This document shows, in pieces, positions 1 to 4,674 of a DNA stretch of 5,394 nt. This stretch comes from Lachnospiraceae bacterium (GTDB lineage Bacteria > Bacillota > Clostridia > Lachnospirales > Lachnospiraceae): the NCBI GenBank assembly GCA_003446735.1, contig DMCJ01000005.1, positions 1-5,394 of the forward strand. The letters run 5' to 3'. The position numbers and the translations under genes were made by a program. The notes under the pieces were generated by a model, which did no database searches, had not been told where the DNA came from, and saw nothing but the letters and a program-made list of their open reading frames with translations. Numbering within the stretch: the first letter of the stretch is position 1; each line of letters starts with the position of its first letter.

Positions 1-204
1 AGAGGATACTATCAGGAATGGGGCAAAGAAGCTATAGAGATGAACCCCGGCACGGTAATAAACATTCCGGCAAATGTAAAGCACTGGCACGGAGCAGCGA
101 CGGATTCATGGTTTTCTCACCTTGCGATAGAGGTTGCTGGGGAAGAGACCGGCAATGAATGGCTTGAAGCCGTATCAGATGAAGACTATGGGAAATTAGC
201 ATAA
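1..204 (+). CDS. Cupin-domain protein, C-terminal 67 residues (5' end outside window)
   Basis: The reading frame is open from the first base and ends with TAA at 202-204. The visible part is the second half of a small beta-barrel cupin: a turn NPGTVINIPA (residues 15-24), then KHWHGA (27-32) and SHLAIE (39-44). H28, H30 and H40 are the likely metal ligands. The tail WLEAVSDEDYGKL resembles the cupins annotated as (R)-mandelonitrile lyase-like, or fused to carboxymuconolactone decarboxylase (AhpD-like) domains, in clostridia. This recognition is from memory of the family, not from a search. The substrate cannot be told, and any N-terminal fusion domain lies upstream of the window. The next gene starts 23 bases after the stop on the same strand, so the two may share a transcript. 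Confidence 0.85.
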   Translation, partial: RGYYQEWGKEAIEMNPGTVINIPANVKHWHGAATDSWFSHLAIEVAGEETGNEWLEAVSDEDYGKLA

Positions 205-227
205 GAGGCAACTGGAGGAAGCAAAAA

Positions 228-455
228 ATGCTTAATACTGGAAAGATGCTTAATAAGAGAATGATATCACTGCTTGCAGCTATATTGCTTGCTTTTGGCC
301 TGACCGCATGCGGAAACAGCAAAGGTGCGGCGGAAGATGAGAGTGCTGCAGTGGATGAGAGTGCGGCGGTAGATGAGCGTGCTTCGGTAGATGAGAACAT
401 GGAGGCAGCAGGTGGCACTGAGGCAATAGGTAGCGCCGAGGCAAGCACGTACTAA
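228..455 (+). CDS. Short lipoprotein with acidic repeat tail, possibly truncated
   Basis: This 75-residue protein begins at an ATG 8 bases after a strong ribosome binding site, GGAGGA at 214-219, which favours this start over the internal ATG at 246. Residues 1-28 form a lipoprotein signal peptide: basic start (K6, K10, R11), hydrophobic core SLLAAILLAFGLTA and lipobox LTAC with C28 as the expected lipidated cysteine. The remainder is a low-complexity acidic linker with a six-residue repeat D-E-S-A-A-V. No folded domain follows. Such linkers normally tether a sensor, binding or enzyme domain to the outer face of the membrane, so the gene may be the 5' stump of a longer lipoprotein gene that lost its domain by frameshift or deletion. 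It could also be a genuine tiny surface lipoprotein. Function is unknown. Confidence 0.6.
   Translation: MLNTGKMLNKRMISLLAAILLAFGLTACGNSKGAAEDESAAVDESAAVDERASVDENMEAAGGTEAIGSAEASTY
336..398 (+). repeat. In-frame 18-bp tandem repeat, 3.5 copies, inside the lipoprotein gene
   Basis: Three consecutive 18-base units start at 336, 354 and 372, each beginning GATGAG, and a partial fourth starts at 390. They encode DESAAV, DESAAV, DERASV and DEN. Third-position differences (for example GCTGCAGTG against GCGGCGGTA) show that the copies are not freshly duplicated. Being a multiple of three, the unit can change in number without breaking the frame, so linker length could vary between strains. Confidence 0.85.
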
Positions 456-463
456 AAGTACGT
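447..463. other. Small perfect hairpin over the lipoprotein stop codon
   Basis: ACGTACT at 447-453 and AGTACGT at 457-463 form a 7-bp perfect stem with a 3-base loop, and the TAA stop lies at the stem/loop edge. No run of T follows, so it is not a typical intrinsic terminator. It could protect the mRNA end or be a chance palindrome. Confidence 0.4.
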
Positions 464-531
464 CAAAAGGCAAACCGCCTGCCGTCTTGACAGAACCTAT
501 GATCATTTTATATCATGAGAAAAATACAGTG

Positions 532-560
532 TGTGACAGGGTACCTGGTACCCTGTCACA
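532..560. repeat. GTGACA-type palindrome, copy 1 (perfect)
   Basis: TGTGACAGGGTACC (532-545) and GGTACCCTGTCACA (547-560) are exact reverse complements around one central base, giving a 29-bp palindrome. It lies 7 bases beyond the hicB stop codon, between the convergent lipoprotein and hicB genes. Related imperfect copies occur at 1265-1295, 1522-1549 and 1599-1626, so it belongs to a dispersed REP-like family. Interspersed palindromes of this kind are often mobilised by RAYT (TnpA-REP) transposases, but none is present here. The stem could also end or protect the hicAB message, although only a short T-rich tract (TATTTTTC on the - strand) follows it. Confidence 0.85.
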
Positions 561-567
561 TTTCGTT

Positions 568-945
568 TCACATCACATCAATAATAAGCGGATCCACGTT
601 TTCGGTCTTATCATTAAGATAATATATGATAGCTGATTCGACTGTACTATTTAGTGAGGTTCCAATCTTGTCGGCATAGATGGCCAGTCTCTTATGCAGA
701 TTCGGATTGATCCGGATATTGAAAGTTCCCTTGTATTCTTTATCAGGGCACTTTCCCATTTTCTCGCAGAAGATGAGATAATCATCGACTGCCTTGTGAA
801 ATTCATCCTCGACCTTGGATGGATCCGAAGTCTGAAAATCCACATAGTCGTTGATTCCCTCAATCTTGCCTCTGAGAGAATGAGACTCACAGTCATATTG
901 AATCTTTGTATGATATCCCTTATATTCTAAAAGATTAGTAACCAT
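568..945 (-). CDS. hicB: HicB-family antitoxin with C-terminal ribbon-helix-helix domain
   Basis: This 125-residue protein is the predicted antitoxin that neutralises the HicA RNase by direct binding and represses the operon. Residues 3-65 have the HicB partial RNase-H-like fold pattern: LLEYKGYHTKIQYDCESHSLRGKI, a GIND turn at 30-33, and a helix rich in E/D ending in AVDDYLIFCEKMGK. Residues 72-110 fit an Arc-like ribbon-helix-helix DNA-binding domain: strand GTFNIRI (73-79), helix PNLHKRLAIYADK, turn IGTSLN, then helix STVESAIIYYL. The ATG overlaps the hicA stop by one base (TAATG), implying translational coupling and toxin-first order, the usual arrangement for hicAB. A 15-residue tail with no clear domain follows. 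The family call rests on whole-length pattern recognition and on the partner gene. Confidence 0.9.
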   Translation of the reverse strand: MVTNLLEYKGYHTKIQYDCESHSLRGKIEGINDYVDFQTSDPSKVEDEFHKAVDDYLIFCEKMGKCPDKEYKGTFNIRINPNLHKRLAIYADKIGTSLNSTVESAIIYYLNDKTENVDPLIIDVM

Positions 946-1202
946 TACAGTTCACCTATTCCTTTCAAATGATTGACGATGTCGGTAACAGCGCCGCGAT
1001 CCATCTGATTTCCCTTATGTGGTTTGTGGATCAAGATAGCCTTGCTGTCTGAAGTTCTGAAAAATAATAATCTGGACCCAGAGGTTTTCCCTTTGGAAAA
1101 TTCTTCAAAACCCATATTTCCCAAAAGGTATCGTAATTCATCATATGTGTAATCATATGGGCGAGATAGTATTCTTTTTTTAGCTTTTTCGAACTTACTC
1201 AT
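945..1202 (-). CDS. hicA: HicA-family mRNA interferase toxin
   Basis: This 85-residue predicted ribosome-independent RNase has a dsRBD-like fold. The chosen ATG (1200-1202, complement) is preceded by AGAGGG with a 9-base gap. The open frame continues upstream to 1397 but runs through the promoter and repeats, so the longer start is rejected. Family features are the helix DELRYLLGNMGFEE (21-34), the strand block GKTSGSRLLFFRT (38-50), the strand AILIHKPH (55-62), and the final helix VTDIVNHLKGIGEL. E. coli-type HicA carries a catalytic His near a GS(N)H motif at the second block. Here the position reads GSR (R44), and the only histidines are H59, H62 and H78. From memory this GSR form recurs in a Firmicutes/Bacteroidetes subgroup, so it need not mean inactivity. 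The gene forms an operon with hicB. Confidence 0.88.
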   Translation of the reverse strand: MSKFEKAKKRILSRPYDYTYDELRYLLGNMGFEEFSKGKTSGSRLLFFRTSDSKAILIHKPHKGNQMDRGAVTDIVNHLKGIGEL

Positions 1203-1203
1203 T

Positions 1204-1224
1204 TGCAACTGCCCTCTAGTTGCA
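1204..1224. promoter_or_regulatory. Candidate HicB operator / hairpin around the hicA ribosome binding site
   Basis: TGCAACT (1204-1210) and AGTTGCA (1218-1224) are a perfect 7-bp inverted repeat with a 7-base spacer, and the spacer contains the hicA ribosome binding site. A further TTGCAA lies at 1243-1248, between the -35 and -10 boxes. HicB proteins with DNA-binding domains repress their own promoters at palindromes, so this is a plausible operator. As RNA it would be a hairpin displaying the Shine-Dalgarno in its loop. Binding is inferred. Confidence 0.5.
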
Positions 1225-1227
1225 GAA

Positions 1228-1256
1228 ATGATACCATTAAAATTGCAAAGTGTCAA
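1228..1256 (-). promoter_or_regulatory. Sigma-A-type promoter of hicAB
   Basis: Read on the - strand, TTGACA (1251-1256) and TATCAT (1228-1233) are separated by exactly 17 bases. Transcription should start near 1221, giving a leader of about 20 bases before the hicA ATG. The -35 box is a perfect consensus and the -10 box matches 5 of 6 positions. The palindrome at 1265-1295 abuts its upstream side. Confidence 0.75.
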
Positions 1257-1264
1257 GCTTAAAC

Positions 1265-1295
1265 TGTGACAAGGGATACGTCCCCCCTTGTCACA
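1265..1295. repeat. GTGACA-type palindrome, copy 2
   Basis: TGTGACAAGGG (1265-1275) and CCCTTGTCACA (1285-1295) form an 11-bp perfect stem around a 9-base loop. It is the same family as the copies at 532, 1522 and 1599, with the same outer TGTGACA/TGTCACA arms. It lies between the hicAB promoter and the 53-bp repeat array. Confidence 0.85.
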
Positions 1296-1310
1296 CGGTT
1301 TCTTACATTT

Positions 1311-1520
1311 AGGCAAAACTATGACCGCAAAAAAAAAACGGCGAATGCGGTCAAAGCTTTTAAGGCGAATTGATGACCGCAAATTCGAAAACGCCAAATG
1401 TGGTCAAATATTTTAGAGCGAAATAATGACCGCAAATAAGAAAATGGCGAATGCGGTCAATTATATTAAGGCAAAACTATGACCGCAAATAAGAAAACAG
1501 TGAATGCGGTCAATTATTTT
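1311..1520. repeat. Four tandem copies of a 53-bp repeat with internal TGACCGCA/TGCGGTCA dyads
   Basis: Left arms TGACCGCA begin at 1322, 1374, 1427 and 1480. Right arms TGCGGTCA begin at 1346, 1399 (as TGTGGTCA), 1452 and 1505. The period is 52-53 bases throughout, so the right arms are exactly 53 apart. Loop bases are A-rich and contain a GGCGAA-like element; the linkers between dyads are AT-rich with an AAGGC(A/G)AA-like start. The eight 8-bp sites therefore alternate in orientation with alternating steps of about 25 and 28 bases. There are no unique spacers, so this is not a CRISPR array. There is no T-run after the stems to support termination. Possible roles are a protein-binding array, a folded RNA, or a non-coding repeat element. 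It sits between copies 2 and 3 of the GTGACA palindrome. Confidence 0.9.
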
Positions 1521-1521
1521 G

Positions 1522-1549
1522 GTGACAAGGTACCTGGCACCCCTGTCAC
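1522..1549. repeat. GTGACA-type palindrome, copy 3 (imperfect)
   Basis: GTGACA at 1522-1527 pairs with TGTCAC at 1544-1549, and the inner GGT (1529-1531) can pair with ACC (1539-1541) with bulged bases between. The core GGTACCTGGCACCCC resembles the other copies. It directly abuts the right end of the 53-bp array. Confidence 0.75.
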
Positions 1550-1598
1550 AAAGTCTTTATCAGCAATAAAGTAGCAAGTAATATCTGTCCTAATAGAA

Positions 1599-1626
1599 TG
1601 TGACAAGGTACCCGTCCCCCTGTCAC
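1599..1626. repeat. GTGACA-type palindrome, copy 4 (imperfect)
   Basis: The arms are TGTGACA (1599-1605) and TGTCAC (1621-1626), with a core GGTACCCGTCCCCC like the other copies. The right arm overlaps the likely -35 region of the downstream helicase gene, so this element may have supplied or altered that promoter. Confidence 0.75.
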
Positions 1627-1649
1627 GTCCTGTGGAAATGTGCTATAAT
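1620..1649 (+). promoter_or_regulatory. Candidate extended -10 promoter of the nuclease-helicase gene
   Basis: TGCTATAAT at 1641-1649 is a perfect TATAAT box with the TG extension. An 18-base spacer separates it from CTGTCA (1620-1625), which matches the -35 consensus at 4 of 6 positions and lies in the right arm of palindrome copy 4. The -10 box ends 7 bases before the ATG at 1657, so the predicted start of transcription falls on or next to the start codon, implying a leaderless mRNA. Confidence 0.6.
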
Positions 1650-1656
1650 AAAAAGC

Positions 1657-3807
1657 ATGAAACAGGAAAATTCCCAGGCCACAAGATGTCTATATGCAAC
1701 CGATATAGAATCCTTTATAGAAAGAGACAGGGATTCTGTTTTCGGTGCGCTTTGTGACAATTATCACGGGAATGCACTTACTACGACAAGAGAGGCCTGG
1801 ACGGGCGAGATAGATATATTAAAAAAGGCTTTGCTTCCGTGGAACGATAGGGAAGCAAGGATAATCTTTGAGTACGACATACCGCGCCTTGGGAAGAGGA
1901 TTGATGTCGTACTTCTCATTAAAGGGATCATTTTCTGCCTTGAGTTTAAGGTGGGAGAAAAGGATATTCATGAAAGCGACGTAGACCAGGTCCTTGACTA
2001 CGCGCTCGATCTTAAGAATTTCCACAAATACAGTCAGGATAGATTAATAGTACCGATCCTTGTTGCGACCGGTCATGGCAGCACATCCAAAGTCATTCAG
2101 TCATCCGTCTATGATGACAGGGTGGTAAATCCTCTTTTGACCGGAAAGGCCGGGATCACGGATCTGATAAAAGAGGTCATAGCGGTATTTCCGAATGAAT
2201 CCCCTGTAGATCCAAACTGGATAATTAGCCCTTATGCGCCCACGCCTACGATCATCGAGGCGGCGCGCACGCTCTATGAAAGCCATTCGGTAGAAGATAT
2301 CACAAGACATGAAGCTGATAAGGTCACAACCGATAAGACCATAGCCTACATTCTTGATGTGATACATAAAAGCAAGCAGAACGGGGAAAAGAGCATATGC
2401 TTTGTGACCGGAGTGCCGGGAGCGGGAAAGACTCTGGTCGGACTGGATGTTGCGGTTAAGCAGACATACCAGGGCGAGGATGAGCCCATAGAGGACGAGG
2501 GCGCCGTGTATCTTTCCGGAAACGGGCCGCTTGTTGCGGTATTAAATGAAGCTCTTGCCAAAGATAATTATGAAAAGTGCAGGAAAAGAGGAGAGAAAAA
2601 GAAGCTTTCCGATTCCCGCAGGGAAGTCGGGAAATTCATACAGATAATCCACCGCTACAGAGACAATATGCTGGCCAAGATCAAGAATCCTGTAGAAAAC
2701 GGGATGCTTGAGATCGATCCTGAAAAGGCAGTTAAGATGCGCAAGGCCGGCTATGGTGAAGTCGAGCATGTTGCGATCTTTGATGAAGCCCAAAGGTCAT
2801 GGACACATAAGAGGCTCGCGGACTATTTAAAACGAGGCGGCACATACGGTAATAAATTAAAAGTCCCCAATTTCCCGATGTCGGAAGCGGCCTTTCTTAT
2901 CTGGTCACTTGATCAGAGGCAGGACTGGGCAACGATCGTATGCCTTGTCGGAGGCGGACAGGAGATCAACACCGGCGAAGCGGGAATAGGTGAGTGGATA
3001 AGAGCGTTAAATGAGAAGTTTACTCACTGGAAAGTCTACATTTCCCCTAAGCTCACCGAGCCGGAATATGCCGAAGGAAAAGTAGACGAGCTCTTAAAAG
3101 ATAATAAGAATGTTACATATTCCGAAAGCCTCCACTTGGGGGTATCCCTCAGATCATACAGAGCAGAGAAGCTTTCTGCCATGGTCCATTCGCTCCTTGC
3201 GATAGACGGAGATGCTGCCGCGATATATTCACAGATTAAGGATAAATATCCGATCGTCCTGACCCGGGATATGGAAAAGGCCAGGAGATGGCTCCAGGAA
3301 AAGGTAAGAGGGTCGGAGCGCACCGGCGTGCTTATTACCAAGGAATCGGCCAGGTTTAAGCCGCTCGGTATCCATGTGCTTTTGTCCGACGATGAAAATG
3401 CGGTTCACTGGTTCTTAGAGGATAAGGCAGATACAAGGTCATCCAATTATTTAGAGGATGCCGCGACGGAGATCCAGGTTCAGGGACTCGAACTTGACTA
3501 CACATGCGTATTATGGGACGCAGATATGCGATATGAAGACGGAAGGTGGCAATATTACAGGTTCAGTCAGAACAAGGAATGGAGCAGGATCAAGCCCGAT
3601 ACCGAGAGCAGGCAGGATCGCATCAAATATATGTTAAATGCATACCGCGTGCTCCTTACAAGGGCAAGAACCGGAATGATCATCTGCGTGCCGGAAGGAA
3701 ATGCACACAAAAGATCAAACGGTTACTGGGAAGATGCAACGCGCCTCCCCGAGTATTACGACGGCACATACCGGTATTTAAAGAGCATAGGCTTTGAGGA
3801 AATATGA
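1657..3807 (+). CDS. PD-(D/E)XK nuclease-like / DUF2075 (Schlafen group 3-type) SF1 helicase fusion
   Basis: This 716-residue predicted cytosolic nucleic-acid enzyme has two parts. The N-terminal part (about 1-140) shows a PD-(D/E)XK-like core: GKRIDVVLL with D83, a 13-residue step to E96-F-K98 in CLEFKVGE, then Q111-xxx-Y115, like the QxxxY motif of RecB/Cas4 nucleases. The helicase part (about 220-716) has Walker A GVPGAGKT (252-259), Walker B IFDEAQR (374-380), a GGGQE motif III-like segment (432-436), QVQGLELD (607-614) and a final LLTRAR arginine motif (666-671). This order fits DUF2075 (PF09848), the helicase domain shared with vertebrate Schlafen proteins. The ATG at 1657 is chosen because the family-like sequence begins just after it; an upstream GTG frame from 1600 runs through palindrome copy 4. 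No Shine-Dalgarno is evident. The stop overlaps the NUDIX ATG (ATGA). Substrate and biological role are unknown; a defence or repair role is inference. Confidence 0.88.
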   Translation: MKQENSQATRCLYATDIESFIERDRDSVFGALCDNYHGNALTTTREAWTGEIDILKKALLPWNDREARIIFEYDIPRLGKRIDVVLLIKGIIFCLEFKVGEKDIHESDVDQVLDYALDLKNFHKYSQDRLIVPILVATGHGSTSKVIQSSVYDDRVVNPLLTGKAGITDLIKEVIAVFPNESPVDPNWIISPYAPTPTIIEAARTLYESHSVEDITRHEADKVTTDKTIAYILDVIHKSKQNGEKSICFVTGVPGAGKTLVGLDVAVKQTYQGEDEPIEDEGAVYLSGNGPLVAVLNEALAKDNYEKCRKRGEKKKLSDSRREVGKFIQIIHRYRDNMLAKIKNPVENGMLEIDPEKAVKMRKAGYGEVEHVAIFDEAQRSWTHKRLADYLKRGGTYGNKLKVPNFPMSEAAFLIWSLDQRQDWATIVCLVGGGQEINTGEAGIGEWIRALNEKFTHWKVYISPKLTEPEYAEGKVDELLKDNKNVTYSESLHLGVSLRSYRAEKLSAMVHSLLAIDGDAAAIYSQIKDKYPIVLTRDMEKARRWLQEKVRGSERTGVLITKESARFKPLGIHVLLSDDENAVHWFLEDKADTRSSNYLEDAATEIQVQGLELDYTCVLWDADMRYEDGRWQYYRFSQNKEWSRIKPDTESRQDRIKYMLNAYRVLLTRARTGMIICVPEGNAHKRSNGYWEDATRLPEYYDGTYRYLKSIGFEEI

Positions 3808-4223
3808 AAACAGTACGAGTCGTTGCGGCAGTGATAAGATCTGAAAATGAAAACGGAGAGCCGATCTTCTTTGCTACCCGGAGAGGCTATGGAGAATACA
3901 GGGGCGCATGGGAATTCCCCGGCGGTAAGATTGAAGAAGGCGAAACACCTAAAGAAGCCCTCAAACGGGAAATCCGCGAGGAGTTAGATACGGAAATAGA
4001 AGTCGGCGAGCTCATAGACACCATCGAATACGACTATCCGACATTTCACCTTTCCATGGACTGCTATTTTGCCAGCATACGCACCGGAAACCTTGTGTTA
4101 AAGGAAGCAGAGGCAGCAAGGTGGCTAAAGAAAGATGAACTGAAAACAGTAAGCTGGCTGCCCGCCGATCTTAAGCTGATAGTCGAGCTGGAAAAAAAAG
4201 ACAAAATAACGAACGAAAGCTGA
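3804..4223 (+). CDS. NUDIX hydrolase, MutT/NudG-like nucleoside triphosphate pyrophosphohydrolase
   Basis: This 139-residue enzyme is predicted to hydrolyse a nucleoside triphosphate to the monophosphate and pyrophosphate with Mg2+. The NUDIX box spans 41-63: G41, E47, R55-E56, then E59-E60, the catalytic metal-binding glutamates. The usual box glycine near the end is D62 (EELDTEI), a change common in MutT-like (d)CTP and oxidised-nucleotide pyrophosphohydrolases. The lead-in RRGYGEYRGAWEFPGGK (27-42) also matches that group. Length is typical for single-domain MutT. The start overlaps the helicase stop (ATGA), and GAGGA lies 3 bases ahead inside the helicase gene, so translation is probably coupled. 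Alone it would be called a housekeeping nucleotide sanitiser. Coupling to a nuclease-helicase suggests a dedicated role, perhaps removing a nucleotide signal or modified dNTP. The exact substrate cannot be read from sequence. Confidence 0.9.
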   Translation: MKTVRVVAAVIRSENENGEPIFFATRRGYGEYRGAWEFPGGKIEEGETPKEALKREIREELDTEIEVGELIDTIEYDYPTFHLSMDCYFASIRTGNLVLKEAEAARWLKKDELKTVSWLPADLKLIVELEKKDKITNES

Positions 4224-4233
4224 TATGGACTCG

Positions 4234-4239
4234 TATAAT
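4234..4239 (+). promoter_or_regulatory. Possible -10 box upstream of the double-glycine peptide gene
   Basis: A perfect TATAAT lies just after the NUDIX stop codon, but no convincing -35 hexamer or TG extension is present. If used, it would give a leader of about 90 bases carrying the hairpin at 4283-4325. The peptide gene could instead be read through from the helicase-NUDIX transcript. Confidence 0.3.
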
Positions 4240-4282
4240 ACTATAGAACAAACGGCAAAAGTCCAAATGGCGTTTGAATCGG

Positions 4283-4325
4283 TGCCGCGCAGGCACGTCA
4301 CCGATGAGCACGCTTGCCTGCGGCA
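4283..4325 (+). other. Stem-loop next to the ribosome binding site of the peptide gene
   Basis: TGCCGCGCAGGCA (4283-4295) pairs with TGCCTGCGGCA (4315-4325) as an 11-bp GC-rich stem with a 2-base bulge and a 19-base loop. The stem ends at the first base of the AAGG that probably serves as ribosome binding site (4325-4328), 8 bases before the ATG. It may limit translation of the peptide. No T-run follows, so a terminator is unlikely. Confidence 0.5.
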
Positions 4326-4336
4326 AGGTACAAAAC

Positions 4337-4618
4337 ATGGAAAACAATAATCTGGGAAAATTTAAGATTGAAGAGGATGCATTGGAAAATGTAAACGGCG
4401 GGGCATCAAGGGGGAGAGGCGTTTACTACTGTTGCTACTGTCGAAAAAGACATAACTTATTAAGGATTTATCCCATGAGGATCAGACCCGTCGGTGATAA
4501 AAAATGGTACAATAATGCGTGCAGATATGACTGTGATGTTAACGGACCATTTTTCTCGCTTGTGCTTGTGAGCGGCAGAACTGCCTACTTTGACGCGCAT
4601 GGTAATTCGCTGGGTTAA
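4337..4618 (+). CDS. Double-glycine-leader peptide precursor with five-cysteine core
   Basis: This 93-residue protein is not recognised as a named family. Residues 1-22 form a typical double-glycine leader: acidic and hydrophobic pattern with I11, EED, L16, E17, V19 and then N20-G21-G22, the site cut by C39-peptidase ABC exporters. The predicted mature part is 71 residues. It begins with a basic, aromatic stretch (R25, R27, Y30, Y31), carries C32, C33, C35, C62 and C66, and ends with FFSLVLVSGRTAYFDAHGNSLG. The C32-x2-C35 and C62-x3-C66 pairs could make disulfides or a small zinc site. The ATG at 4337 is chosen because it begins the leader and has AAGG 8 bases upstream; a TTG frame from 4274 adds 21 residues unlike any leader. 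No exporter, immunity or modification gene is visible. It is likely a bacteriocin-like or signalling peptide; the activity is unknown. Confidence 0.72.
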   Translation: MENNNLGKFKIEEDALENVNGGASRGRGVYYCCYCRKRHNLLRIYPMRIRPVGDKKWYNNACRYDCDVNGPFFSLVLVSGRTAYFDAHGNSLG

Positions 4619-4674
4619 CAGGGGCAAGCAGGAAGCGTAACTTGTAACTGAAGCGTTATATATACCAAAAACTC

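Noticed and set aside
1203..1397. N-terminal extension of hicA
   Set aside because: It reads through the hicAB promoter, a palindrome and part of the 53-bp array, and HicA proteins are about 60-90 residues.
1311..1520. CRISPR-like repeat array
   Set aside because: The linkers are themselves repeated with the same period, so there are no unique spacers, and there are no cas genes.
1555..1571. CTTTAT/ATAAAG hairpin downstream of palindrome copy 3
   Set aside because: The stem is only 6 bp of mostly A-T pairs with no T-run or conserved context, so chance is likely.
1600..1656. Upstream GTG start for the helicase gene
   Set aside because: It lies within palindrome copy 4 and upstream of the -10 box; the added residues look like translated repeat, not family sequence.
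4619..4674. Terminator between the convergent peptide gene and upp
   Set aside because: GAAGCGT occurs twice (4632 and 4650) but as a direct repeat; no stem followed by a T-run was found on either strand.
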